The position numbers were made by a program, and so were the translations under genes. From Dyella acidiphila (GTDB lineage Bacteria > Pseudomonadota > Gammaproteobacteria > Xanthomonadales > Rhodanobacteraceae): a stretch of 64,000 nt of DNA. This document shows positions 1 through 8,452 of the stretch, piece by piece; position 1 is the first letter of the stretch; each line of letters opens with the position of its first letter. The stretch is from assembly GCF_014863405.1 (NCBI RefSeq), contig NZ_JACZZA010000001.1:310001-374000 (forward strand), read 5' to 3'. Under the pieces are notes generated by a model. The model saw nothing but the letters and a program-made list of their open reading frames with translations, was not told where the DNA came from and made no database searches.

Positions 1-1275
1 GTCGCCGCGCACGCCTCGCTGCAACACCTTTTCGACCTTGCCTTCGTCGATGCCCGGGCCGTCGTCTTCCACGCTCATCATCAGGCCGGGACGCTGGCGC
101 GCGCTGCCCTGCGGCAGCATTTTCACCACCAGCAGCACATGGTGCCCGGCCCACTTGAAGGCGTTCTCGAGCAGGTTGCCCATCAGCTCCAGCAGATCGC
201 CCTGCTCGCCATAGAACGCGGCGCCGTCGTCGATATCGAATTCGCACAGCACGTTCTTCGCTGCGTAGACCTTTTCCAGGCTTTGCACCAGATCTTCGGC
301 ATGCCCGGCGATCGGCACTGCGCTGGCAAACGTCTGCCGTCCGCTGGTGGCGGCGCGGGCCAGCTGGTAGGCCACCAGTTCGTCCATCCGGCGCACCTGG
401 TCGAGCACCGGCTGGCGCACGCTGAGCGGCACCTCGCCCTGCGATTCGAGCTGCGAGCGCATTACCGCCAGCGGTGTCTTGAGGCTGTGCGCCAGGTCGG
501 CCAGCGTATTGCGGTAACGCGTGCGCTGTTCGCGCTCGCTGTCGACAAAAGCGTTGATGCGTTCGGTAAGACCGGTAAGTTCGACCGGATACTGGCTATC
601 CAGGTGATCGGTGTCGCCGCGCTCGACGCGGCTCATGTCGCTGGCCACTTTGCGCAGCGGGGTAAGGCTCCAGTACAGCAGCATCAGCTGCAGCACGATC
701 AGCATCACGCCCAGGGTGGCCAGCCAGCCGACCAGGCTGCGCCGATAGACGGCGATATTGCCTTCCAGCTCATCCTCGGTCTGCGCCACCGTGAAGGTGA
801 GGCGCACCGGATCGTGGTTGGGTACATCCAACGCCACGCCGAAGCTGTAGTAGTAAAGCCGCCCCAGCTCGGTATCCACCGGGCCCACGAACTGCGAGGT
901 GCCCGGATCCAGCTGGTGCAGAAAACCGAAGTCGCGCCCCAGCGCCGAGGACGACTCCCAGTGGAAGTCATCGCCCAGCACCACCGCATACAGGCCCGAA
1001 CCCGGGCGCGAGAACATCGGATCCGGCGGCGTGTCCGGCATCAACGGCTTGCCGTCGCGGCGCACGTCAGTGCCGGTGATGTAGGAGATCACATTGTCGT
1101 GCAGGCGATCCTGCAGCTTGTTGACTTCGCTGGCGGCATAGGTGCGCGACAGCGTCCACCCGATGGCGCCCAGGAAGGCAGCCAGCACGAGGCCGGTGGT
1201 AAGCGCCGCGCGCGCCGCCAGTGAGAACGGGCGGCGCGGGGCAGCATCATTCGTCTTCGCTGCGAGGGATGGCAA
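1..1275 (-). CDS. phoQ: PhoQ-like sensor histidine kinase, 3' end beyond window
   Basis: Membrane sensor kinase that would phosphorylate the PhoP regulator encoded just upstream. 425 codons are in the window. There is an N-terminal hydrophobic segment (about residues 20-40), a periplasmic sensing region, an H-box reading LAHSLKTPLAVMR (DNA near 480-515), and the start of the ATPase domain with the G1 box EDDGPGI followed by VLQRGVRGD at the window edge, wording typical of xanthomonad PhoQ. The coding frame runs into phoP with no ATG near the junction; the first start codon in frame is TTG at 1275, overlapping phoP by 29 nt. The ATGATG at the phoP stop is in another frame. Function is secure, the start is not. 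Confidence 0.85.
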   Translation of the reverse strand, partial: MPSLAAKTNDAAPRRPFSLAARAALTTGLVLAAFLGAIGWTLSRTYAASEVNKLQDRLHDNVISYITGTDVRRDGKPLMPDTPPDPMFSRPGSGLYAVVLGDDFHWESSSALGRDFGFLHQLDPGTSQFVGPVDTELGRLYYYSFGVALDVPNHDPVRLTFTVAQTEDELEGNIAVYRRSLVGWLATLGVMLIVLQLMLLYWSLTPLRKVASDMSRVERGDTDHLDSQYPVELTGLTERINAFVDSEREQRTRYRNTLADLAHSLKTPLAVMRSQLESQGEVPLSVRQPVLDQVRRMDELVAYQLARAATSGRQTFASAVPIAGHAEDLVQSLEKVYAAKNVLCEFDIDDGAAFYGEQGDLLELMGNLLENAFKWAGHHVLLVVKMLPQGSARQRPGLMMSVEDDGPGIDEGKVEKVLQRGVRGD

Positions 1276-1933
1276 AGCGATACCCGCGTCCGCGCACCGT
1301 TTCGATCGGTTTCATCGTGCCTTCCGGATCCAGCTTCCGGCGCAGGCGGCCGATGAACACCTCGAGCACATTCGAGTCGCGATCGAAATCCTGCTGATAG
1401 ATGTGCTCGGTGAGGTCGGCCTTGGACACCAGCTCGCCGGCATGCAGCATCAGGTATTCGAGCACCTTGTACTCGTAGCTGGTGAGGTCCACCGGCTTGC
1501 CTTCCACCCCCACCGTCTGCGCGGTGGTATCGAGCTTGATCGGGCCGCAGGCCAGCACCGGCTTGGACCAGCCGCTGGCACGACGCACCAGGGCGTTGAT
1601 GCGCGCCAGCAGTTCTTCAACATGGAACGGCTTGACCAGGTAGTCGTCGGCGCCGTGCTTGAGGCCCTCGACCTTGTCCTGCCAGCTGCCGCGAGCGGTA
1701 AGAATCAGGATGGGGTAGCGCTGGCCGGCTTCGCGCAGGGCCTTGACCAGGTCCATGCCCGACATCTTGGGCAGGCCCAGGTCGATGATGGCCAGATCGA
1801 ACGGCACTTCGCGGCCCAGGTAAATGCCCTCTTCACCATCCTGTGCTGTATCTACGGCAAACCCGTCGCGTTTGAGGCGTGCCGCCAGCGTTTCGCGCAG
1901 CGGGGCTTCGTCTTCGACCAGGAGGATGCGCAT
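1247..1933 (-). CDS. phoP: PhoP-like OmpR-family response regulator
   Basis: Cytoplasmic two-component regulator of 228 residues, the usual family length. The receiver domain (1-120) has acidic residues E7/D8, phospho-acceptor D51 in IIDLGLPKMSG and the conserved Lys in LVKPF. The C-terminal winged-helix DNA-binding domain (about 125-225) ends in RGRGYRF. It lies in an operon with the partner kinase downstream (overlapping) and a PepSY-like gene upstream, whose stop shares one base with this start (TGATG). Known homologues respond to divalent cations, antimicrobial peptides or acid; which signal applies here cannot be seen. Confidence 0.93.
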   Translation of the reverse strand: MRILLVEDEAPLRETLAARLKRDGFAVDTAQDGEEGIYLGREVPFDLAIIDLGLPKMSGMDLVKALREAGQRYPILILTARGSWQDKVEGLKHGADDYLVKPFHVEELLARINALVRRASGWSKPVLACGPIKLDTTAQTVGVEGKPVDLTSYEYKVLEYLMLHAGELVSKADLTEHIYQQDFDRDSNVLEVFIGRLRRKLDPEGTMKPIETVRGRGYRFAIPRSEDE

Positions 1934-2253
1934 CAGTGTTTCTCCTTCTTGCTTCCGCCATTGGGGAATTTTTTGGTGGATTGTGCCGCAGCCGGTGCAT
2001 GCGTGGCATCCGATGGAACCGAAATGACACGCACATGCCCCTCGGGCGTAAGCACCTTGATGCGGTACTCCACCCGGCGTCCGAGTTCACGCGGCTCGGC
2101 CGACAGAATCTTGCCGCCAACTTGTTGTTGTACACGCACTACGGCCTGATCCAGGCTAAGCCCGCCCTGTGCCGAGGCCTGGGCAGCAACCGTGCCGGCC
2201 GCCAGCAGCAGGGCCACTGCAATCGCCCATGTTAGACCGTGATATACGCCCAT
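1933..2253 (-). CDS. Small exported PepSY-like protein in the phoPQ operon
   Basis: About 106 residues with an N-terminal hydrophobic segment (LTWAIAVALLLAAGTVAAQA) that looks like a cleavable signal peptide. It is followed by a segment with PepSY character (LDQAVVRVQQQVGGKILSAEP...YRIKVLTPEGHVRVI) and a basic, Lys-rich tail. PepSY-type proteins often sit beside two-component systems and may inhibit proteases or sense the periplasm. It is translationally coupled to phoP by a one-base overlap. Start is ambiguous: ATGs at 2265 and 2307 are in frame, but 2253 places a dyad symmetry element upstream of the gene and leaves a good signal peptide. Family assignment is moderate. Confidence 0.7.
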   Translation of the reverse strand: MGVYHGLTWAIAVALLLAAGTVAAQASAQGGLSLDQAVVRVQQQVGGKILSAEPRELGRRVEYRIKVLTPEGHVRVISVPSDATHAPAAAQSTKKFPNGGSKKEKH

Positions 2254-2263
2254 AATCCCGTGC

Positions 2264-2282
2264 ATTAAGGCCGGTCTTAAGC
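2264..2282. promoter_or_regulatory. Dyad TTAAG-N6-CTTAA upstream of the PepSY-phoPQ operon
   Basis: Perfect inverted repeat TTAAG/CTTAA with a 6-nt centre, about 10-30 nt before the chosen start of the first operon gene. On the minus strand it also reads as two CTTAA blocks 12 nt apart, loosely like the tandem half-sites of PhoP-type regulators (which usually have an 11-nt period). Autoregulation by PhoP is an inference only. Confidence 0.35.
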
Positions 2283-2399
2283 CCGGCTGACGCGCCATAC
2301 TGCGCAACCGGGGCTGAATAGTGACCTGACGGATACCGCGCCTTGGCCATCCATCCAGCGCATGGCCCTTGAGTTGGCCGCAAAGGCCGGCTATGCAAC

Positions 2400-3380
2400 T
2401 CAGGCCGCCGCCCGCGCCGGGGCAATCGCCTGCTCAAGCAATGACCAGCCAGCCCCGGCTTGGTGCGCGCCTTCGCTCAGGGTGCGCCGGAATCCGCGCG
2501 CACCCGGCTCGCCCTGATACAGCCCAAGCAGGTGGCGCGAAATATGTTTCAGGGCGGTGCCGCGAGCCAGCTCGGCCTCGATATAGGGACGCATGCGCAG
2601 CAGCACGCTTTCCCGCGACGGCAGCGGCTCGCCATACAAGGCCGCCTCCACCCGGGCCAGCACATAGGGATCGTGATAGGCAGCGCGCCCCAGCATCACA
2701 CCATCCACATGCGCCAGATGTTCCTGCACCGCCGGCACCGTGGTGATGCCGCCGTTGATGATCACCAGCAACTGCGGAAACTCCTGCTTGAGGCGGTACA
2801 CGCGCTGGTAGTTCAGCGGCGGCACCTCGCGGTTCTCCTTCGGCGACAGCCCCTGCAGCCACGCCTTGCGGGCATGCACCACCAGGATCTGCACGCCGGC
2901 TTCCAGCATGCGTTCGGTGAAGTGCTGCAGGTCGGCGTATTCGTCCTGCTCATCCACCCCGATCCGGCACTTCACCGTGACCGGCACGGCCACCGCATCG
3001 CGCATCGCCTTGACACAATCGGCCACCAGCGCCGGCTCGCGCATCAGGCAGGCGCCGAAGCGCCCCGACTGCACCCGGTCGGACGGACAGCCCACATTGA
3101 GATTAACCTCGTCATAGCCTGCTTCGGCGCCATAGCGCGCCGCCTGCGCCAATTCCTGCGGATCGCTGCCGCCCAGTTGCAAGGCCACCGGATGTTCCTG
3201 CTGGCTATGTTCCAGCAACCGCAACTGCTTGCCGCGCACTAGGGCGGCACTGGTCACCATCTCGGTATACAGCCGCGCATGCGGCGACAGCAGCCGGTGG
3301 AAATAGCGGCAGTGGCGGTCGGTCCAGTCCATCATGGGAGCGACGGAGAGCTGGAAATCGCTGGGATCGATGTTGTGCAT
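2400..3380 (-). CDS. dusA: tRNA-dihydrouridine(20/20a) synthase DusA
   Basis: Flavoenzyme that reduces uridine to dihydrouridine in the D-loop of tRNA with NADPH. At 326 residues it has normal DusA length. Visible motifs are the N-terminal TIM-barrel start LSVAPMMDWTDRHCR, the catalytic Cys98 in NVGCPS, VHARKAWLQGLSPKENR (typical of the DusA subfamily), and the FMN-phosphate region around INGGI and MLGRAAY. It stands alone on the minus strand; neighbours give no extra functional clue. Start ATG at 3380 is the natural one. Confidence 0.95.
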   Translation of the reverse strand: MHNIDPSDFQLSVAPMMDWTDRHCRYFHRLLSPHARLYTEMVTSAALVRGKQLRLLEHSQQEHPVALQLGGSDPQELAQAARYGAEAGYDEVNLNVGCPSDRVQSGRFGACLMREPALVADCVKAMRDAVAVPVTVKCRIGVDEQDEYADLQHFTERMLEAGVQILVVHARKAWLQGLSPKENREVPPLNYQRVYRLKQEFPQLLVIINGGITTVPAVQEHLAHVDGVMLGRAAYHDPYVLARVEAALYGEPLPSRESVLLRMRPYIEAELARGTALKHISRHLLGLYQGEPGARGFRRTLSEGAHQAGAGWSLLEQAIAPARAAA

Positions 3381-3460
3381 GGCTGCATTTTACCTGCACA
3401 GCCGTCCACGCCCATGCATCCTGGACGGCCCGGTCAATGGTCGCGTGGGGCCGCCCACAT

Positions 3461-4195
3461 CTAATGCTGTGAGGCGGATTCCCGGCTCGCCGCGCCAGGC
3501 GCCAACTTGCTCAACGGAATCAGCGGACCGACGGTGACATGGCCGCCCCAGCCATCGAAATACGTGGTGCCGGCATCCTGGAGTTTCCGCAGCGCGATCA
3601 TCGGCTGCACCACACCCAGGCCGTCGATGGCGAACGCCGTGTTGATGGACCAGGGATCCATGTGGCTGGCGCTGGCGGTATCCCACACTTGCTGCCTGAT
3701 TTCCCACCACTGCGCGCGGAAGCGGCGTTCGGCGTAGGCAGCAACCTTGGCATCGCCGTAATCCGGCAGCATCGTGGCTACCAGCGCATCGGCTTGCTGC
3801 TGTTGCGCAGGCGTGCTTTGCGCGCGCGCTGAGCTGAGGATGCTGGCGTAATAAGGATCCTTGCGTTCGGCGGCGAGTGTCAGCCAAGCGAGGCCCTGCA
3901 CCTTATCGGCCGTCAAGCCGCGCCGACCGTTGAAATAATCCACGCCCAAGGCAAATTGCGCGCGCTTTTCACCCCAGGTGGCCGCGTATTTCGCTTCGCT
4001 CAGGCCGCTTCGGTTATTTCCCCGCTGCCAGTCGTGCACGGCCACGCAGTAGTGATATTCACCGGGCAGCAACTTTTCCAGGACGGGGGTGCAGGTCCCG
4101 GTGGCGGAATCGGCGGCGTTGGCCGCCACACTGCCGATCAGCGCTACGCCAAGCACGAGGCTGCGCAGCGAAAAATGCATCATTGCTCGAACCAT
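3461..4195 (-). CDS. Exported Sel1/TPR-like protein of unknown function
   Basis: 244 residues. The N-terminus (MHFSLRSLVLGVALIGSVAANA) is a clear Sec signal peptide. After it a Cys-containing segment (GTCTPVLEKLLPGEYHYCVA) precedes a Sel1-like helical repeat (AQFALGVDYFNGRRGLTADKVQGLAWLTLAAE). The C-terminal half (about 150-240) is not recognised. Probably periplasmic. An upstream GGAG favours ATG 4195; in-frame ATGs at 4183/4180 start directly at the signal peptide. No operon partner: dusA lies 80 nt downstream in the same direction. Confidence 0.75.
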   Translation of the reverse strand: MVRAMMHFSLRSLVLGVALIGSVAANAADSATGTCTPVLEKLLPGEYHYCVAVHDWQRGNNRSGLSEAKYAATWGEKRAQFALGVDYFNGRRGLTADKVQGLAWLTLAAERKDPYYASILSSARAQSTPAQQQQADALVATMLPDYGDAKVAAYAERRFRAQWWEIRQQVWDTASASHMDPWSINTAFAIDGLGVVQPMIALRKLQDAGTTYFDGWGGHVTVGPLIPLSKLAPGAASRESASQH

Positions 4196-4284
4196 GTCCG
4201 TGTGCTCCGCAATGCGATCGCAGGCAACGTAGCACCTAAAGCGCTATCAGGCATGTGCCCAGGACCGTTGCGCCAGCAAAGGCG

Positions 4285-5595
4285 CTAATCGGATTTGGCC
4301 ACCACCATATCGCCCGCCCGGCTGCCTTTGGCAAGGTGCCAGCCCGGGGCAAGCTCAAGTTTCCAGCCCGGACCGGAGATATGGCTGCCCTCCTCTCCTG
4401 ACGGCGCAGCAACGGTCAGCCAACTCCAGTCGCTCGCCAACAGACAGCCCTGCTGCACCTCGATATGACCCCAGTCATCGCTCGCCTGCATGGTCGGATA
4501 GACAGTGCCGTTAGCACCTATAGGCACCAGGTTGCGTGGATCGAATTGCACGCGCGGATGCCTGAGCGGCAGCACCAGCACATGTCCGCTGATCAAGGCG
4601 CTGCGATATGCCGCAATTAGCCGGTCGCGCTCCTGCTGCCGACGCGTTTCGGCCGCCCACAAGGCTTTACCGTCGTAGCGCGCGGCCAGCGCGGCGCGTT
4701 TCGCCGAGCTCGGCGCCTTGTCCAACGACAAGCCCAGCGACTTGGCCAGCAGATCGGCGGGATACGCACCGTGCCGCACCTCGTCGTGCCAGCCGGGGCG
4801 ATAGTTGTCGAGCAATAATCCATAGGCCGGACCTGTGGCGTAAGCGAAAGAACGCACGAAACTCTGATCGTGCACATGCCGTTGCAGGTCGCGCAGTGCC
4901 ATGGCCTGCCGTTCGCTGGCCGTGGGCATGCCCACCATCACGCCGGTGTATTCGGCCAGACCTTCATTGCGTTCCAGCGCCGCTTCGGCTGCTCGCGCGG
5001 AAGGAAAGCGACGATAGCGATCGGCGCGAAAGGCCAGCGCATCCGCGACATGTGCGCGGCGCGCGGCGTCGTCGTGCGCCTGCAGCGCAGCGGCCAGCGC
5101 ACGCCATTCCAGCTGCAGGTCGTAGCGTCCTTCAAGCGTATCCAATTGCGGATTGTCGGCATTGGCTGCGGCAAGGCCGAGCTGATCCTGCACGCGATGA
5201 AACGATTCGTGCGCCAGCAGCACACGGCGCAGGGCGTCATCGTCCGGCAGCGGCCACAGATACTGGATCCAGCGCGTACCCGACCAGCTCACCGAAGTGT
5301 TGGCCACCGGAACATCCTTGGGCAAGCTGCCTGCAAAGACGCCATCGGCGGCATGCAATACGCCGGATGCATCTTTTTCACTGGCGATAACGTCGCGCGT
5401 GGCCGGATCGACCAGCATGGCAGGACCGCACAACGATATGCCCCACAATTGCCCGTGATCGGCTTCGCAAAGCTGGCGTGCCTGTGCAAACGCTGGTTTT
5501 GCTGCCGCGGGATTCAGCGGAGCATCGCCCGACAAGCTGGTTTGCGTTACCAGCAACAACAACGCAGACAGCCCATAGCAACATCTGTTTCGCAT
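4285..5595 (-). CDS. Exported protein with HESFH motif, putative zinc metalloprotease
   Basis: About 436 residues, not assigned to a named family. A signal peptide (MRNRCCYGLSALLLLVTQTSLS) is followed by a domain containing LLAHESFHRVQDQLG, matching the HExxH zinc-binding pattern, with acidic residues downstream (LEGRYDLQLEWRAL, NEGLAEYTGV) that could give the third ligand. The C-terminal about 100 residues look beta-rich (VLPLRHPRVQFDPRNLVPIG). ATG 5595 has a G-rich ribosome site (GGGG, 6-nt spacing); the longer frame to 5625 lacks one. Peptidase activity is inferred from the motif alone. Confidence 0.7.
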   Translation of the reverse strand: MRNRCCYGLSALLLLVTQTSLSGDAPLNPAAAKPAFAQARQLCEADHGQLWGISLCGPAMLVDPATRDVIASEKDASGVLHAADGVFAGSLPKDVPVANTSVSWSGTRWIQYLWPLPDDDALRRVLLAHESFHRVQDQLGLAAANADNPQLDTLEGRYDLQLEWRALAAALQAHDDAARRAHVADALAFRADRYRRFPSARAAEAALERNEGLAEYTGVMVGMPTASERQAMALRDLQRHVHDQSFVRSFAYATGPAYGLLLDNYRPGWHDEVRHGAYPADLLAKSLGLSLDKAPSSAKRAALAARYDGKALWAAETRRQQERDRLIAAYRSALISGHVLVLPLRHPRVQFDPRNLVPIGANGTVYPTMQASDDWGHIEVQQGCLLASDWSWLTVAAPSGEEGSHISGPGWKLELAPGWHLAKGSRAGDMVVAKSD

Positions 5596-5788
5596 CGTCG
5601 CCCCCGCGCTTGACCGAACCAGCAACTATTCACCCAATCCGCATAGCTGGAGTATGCACCCGAGAGGGCAGCAACAGCTTTTTATTGCCGCCGGCAATAG
5701 GCGTGCGGTCGCCTCCGGGCAACGCAGACAGATCGTCTTTCGAAAACAGCGTTATGGGTCATATGCCGTCGCACGCAATTCGCATGCG

Positions 5789-6940
5789 TCAAAAGCGGAT
5801 AACCACATCGCTCAACGGCAGTTGCGCCTGATCGTGCACCGCGGGCGCGGCCTGCCATGGATCGCCCTGACCGAAAAGCTGTGCCTCGGTCTCTGGCCCC
5901 AGTACATCGAAGTGATCGAAGGCATAAGGAATGCCCTCGGAACCCTCGAACGCCGCCGCGTTGGACAGCTGAAAATGCAAATGCGGCGCCGCCGAGTTTC
6001 CCGATTGACCCAGGCGCCCCAGTACATCGCCGCGATGCACGCGATCGCCGGGCTTCACCTTCACACTGCCGCGCTGCAAGTGCGCATAGCTGGCATACAC
6101 GCCGGGCTTCAGCTCAAGCACCACATAGTTGCCGAACAAGCCATCGGCGGTGAGCGACGCCGGCTCCGGCTGCGCGGATAGCGCCGGATGTTCTTCCTGG
6201 CCATCGCGGGCACTGCGTACTACACCATCGGCCACCGCCAGCACGTCCGCACCGTACCCTACCCAGCTTGCATGCAAGGGGGCCGCTTCGTCTTTCACGC
6301 CCGGCTTGATCGCGTGGCCTTGCGCATCGACTCCCACCAGGTCCAGCGCGTAACGCTGCGGAATGGTCAAGTCACCGTTTACCGCCACCAGGCTGCCCCA
6401 ATGATGCGAGTGCGCATTGCCTGGCCCCTCATGCGCCAGCCATTGGCCGCCACGCAACGGCGGCCCGAGCAGCGGCACCGGCTCCGCATGCACCTGTACG
6501 AGCGCGCCATCCAGCTTCGTGTGCCCATTCTTTTCCGTGGCGAACTCAAGCTGGTGGCGCAACACATGCGGTGTCGCCATGCCCTTGGGCAAGGTGATCC
6601 AGATAAAGAAAACGGTGCGCCGGCCGGCAGCAATCGACACGGGCGCATGTTCGGCGGGGGCTGGCCGCACTATCTGCGCCAACTGCCCTGCATCCCAGCT
6701 TGCAAGCGGACTGCCCGCGCCATCGGCGATCACCTTCAAGGTCAACGGCCGCAATGGGCCGGTATCGCCATAGAAGTTGGTGATGTGCAATTCATAAGCC
6801 AGATGCATCAGGCCGTCGCTACCGACGAAAGCCTCCGGCGCGAACGGCACGCGCGCCTCGACCGGAGCCAAAGCGGCCTGAGCGAAGGCAAAGGAACAGC
6901 CGCACACCCAGACAAGCAGTGCAAGCAACACTCTGAACAT
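5789..6940 (-). CDS. M23/LytM-family peptidase, exported
   Basis: 383 residues, signal peptide MFRVLLALLVWVCGCSFAFA. The N-terminal about 200 residues form a beta-rich domain. The C-terminal M23 domain shows HHWGSLVAVNGD...QRYALDLVG (first zinc ligands) and YASYAHLQRGSVKVKPGDRVHRGDVLGRLGQSG then APHLHFQLS (HxH ligand pair). M23 enzymes cut peptidoglycan cross-links or glycyl peptides in the periplasm. Upstream AGGGGA, 7 nt from ATG 6940, supports the start. Transcribed alone on the minus strand. Confidence 0.88.
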   Translation of the reverse strand: MFRVLLALLVWVCGCSFAFAQAALAPVEARVPFAPEAFVGSDGLMHLAYELHITNFYGDTGPLRPLTLKVIADGAGSPLASWDAGQLAQIVRPAPAEHAPVSIAAGRRTVFFIWITLPKGMATPHVLRHQLEFATEKNGHTKLDGALVQVHAEPVPLLGPPLRGGQWLAHEGPGNAHSHHWGSLVAVNGDLTIPQRYALDLVGVDAQGHAIKPGVKDEAAPLHASWVGYGADVLAVADGVVRSARDGQEEHPALSAQPEPASLTADGLFGNYVVLELKPGVYASYAHLQRGSVKVKPGDRVHRGDVLGRLGQSGNSAAPHLHFQLSNAAAFEGSEGIPYAFDHFDVLGPETEAQLFGQGDPWQAAPAVHDQAQLPLSDVVIRF

Positions 6941-7000
6941 GGTGAAATCCCCTTTTGATTGCGTGTCGAGTCATCACCTGACTCAGTCCGGCTGCACAAC

Positions 7001-7675
7001 CTAGCCAGGCTTGTAAGCAACCCAGCCTTTGAACGTGAACGCTGCATAGAACAATTCGATCGACTCGAAACCCGCCGCTTGCATCAGCGCGAGCTCCTGC
7101 TCAGGACCCAGCAACGGCAGTTTGCTGCTGATCGCTGCAATGGCATTCTCGGCATTCGATGCAGAAATGCCGGATGCCACGGCGAACGCCGCATAGCGCC
7201 GCAACCAGTGCAGCTTTTCATCCGCCGACTGCGGAAAGCTGTGATGTGCCAGCACCAGCGGCGCACCAGGTTTCAGCCGACGCCATAGTTGCGCCAGCGT
7301 GTGCGCCCGCTCTTCAGCGGTGAGGAAATGCATGGTCAGCAGGCAGGTGGCGCCGTCGAACGGTCCCATCGGCGCGGTATCGATATAGCCTTCGTGCAGC
7401 GCGACACGCGATGCGAGCGGGCCAAGCGTGGCTTCGGCCAGCTTCAACATCTCCGCGGATGGATCCACTCCAGCAAACTGCCACCCGGCCTGCGCCTCGG
7501 CGAACACTTTCAATTCCAGGCCGCCGCCGGCACCGAGCACCAGCACGTGGCCATCGGATGGAACACGCTCGGCCAGCAGCAGGGCCGTCATCTGTTGCAA
7601 GGCATGGAAGCCCGGTACCTGTCTGACAGGTCCTTCGGCGTAGCGTGCAACAGCCTGTGGATCGGAAAACGACAC
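7001..7675 (-). CDS. Class I SAM-dependent methyltransferase
   Basis: About 224 residues. The SAM-binding core is clear: motif I HVLVLGAGGGLELKVF, an acidic motif II FAGVDPSAEML, then MGPFDGATCLLTMHFL and LKPGAPLVLAHHSF. Substrate is unknown. Start choice: GTG at 7675 has GGAG 7 nt upstream, whereas TTG at 7681 has almost no spacing, so GTG is preferred. The C-terminus has AGFESIELFYAAFTFKGWVAYKPG, typical of small cytoplasmic methyltransferases. It lies divergently from the gene at 7805. Confidence 0.85.
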   Translation of the reverse strand: MSFSDPQAVARYAEGPVRQVPGFHALQQMTALLLAERVPSDGHVLVLGAGGGLELKVFAEAQAGWQFAGVDPSAEMLKLAEATLGPLASRVALHEGYIDTAPMGPFDGATCLLTMHFLTAEERAHTLAQLWRRLKPGAPLVLAHHSFPQSADEKLHWLRRYAAFAVASGISASNAENAIAAISSKLPLLGPEQELALMQAAGFESIELFYAAFTFKGWVAYKPG

Positions 7676-7804
7676 GGCCAAGCTCCGGCAATTCCAAGCC
7701 CGAGGATGCTACCGCGGATTCAGCTCCGCGCCAGTGACCTGCCCAAGGGAACCTTATGCGCTGAACGCCAGTCCTACTCCGGACTCATCGAAGGGGACTC
7801 GATC

Positions 7805-8452
7805 GTGCAGATGATGGACATGGACCCGTCTCGCCGCGAAGCATGGCGCGAATCCTTGCCGCGCAGCGTCGCTATCGCGCTTGGCCTGCTATTGCACCTG
7901 GGATTGCTGCTGCTCGTATTGCGCCCACCCATACCCTGGCTCTGGCGCCGGTCAGTATCGATGACGGAAGGCCGGCCCTTGCAAATCGAACTGCTGGCGC
8001 AGCGCAGATCTGTAGCGAAGCGCGCGGTGCCCGCCATGACGGCGCCGCCGCATCCGGTGCATGTACGCGCGGCGAGCATGCGTTCCGCCGAAGCCATTCC
8101 CAGCGCTGTCGCCGCGCCGAGCACCCCTTCGCCCGCGCCCAGCTTGCCCGGCCTCACTCAGCCGCCATCGCCGCCGGCCGGGTCGTACGGCAACACACGT
8201 TTCGCACGGGCGCTCGATGCGGCGCAATCCAGCGGACTGCCCCAGTTGCCGGGTACGTATGCCGTATCGAACGCACCAGGCATCGTGGTGACGCCGCCAC
8301 CGAGCCTGCAGGCCCGTTTGCAAAAAGCGGTCCGTTGGCTCAATTGCAAGAACGCGATTTTCAAGCGCCGCATGACCGACCAGGAATTGATCAAGCGCGG
8401 CCTGACGCACCAACAAATGGACAGGGCGTACCAGGATTACTGCGTCCCCTGA
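7805..8452 (+). CDS. Membrane-anchored Pro/Ala-rich protein, unknown
   Basis: About 215 residues. Short cytoplasmic N-terminus, one transmembrane helix (SVAIALGLLLHLGLLLLVL), then a long Pro/Ala/Ser-rich periplasmic linker and a conserved-looking C-terminus with two Cys (WLNCKNAIFKRRMTDQELIKRG...AYQDYCVP). The architecture resembles TonB-like or envelope-spanning anchors, but no TonB C-terminal domain is visible. GTG 7805 is chosen because AAGGGGA lies 7 nt upstream; ATG 7811 is the alternative. Its stop abuts the stop of the convergent aminopeptidase gene (TGATCA). Confidence 0.75.
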   Translation: MQMMDMDPSRREAWRESLPRSVAIALGLLLHLGLLLLVLRPPIPWLWRRSVSMTEGRPLQIELLAQRRSVAKRAVPAMTAPPHPVHVRAASMRSAEAIPSAVAAPSTPSPAPSLPGLTQPPSPPAGSYGNTRFARALDAAQSSGLPQLPGTYAVSNAPGIVVTPPPSLQARLQKAVRWLNCKNAIFKRRMTDQELIKRGLTHQQMDRAYQDYCVP

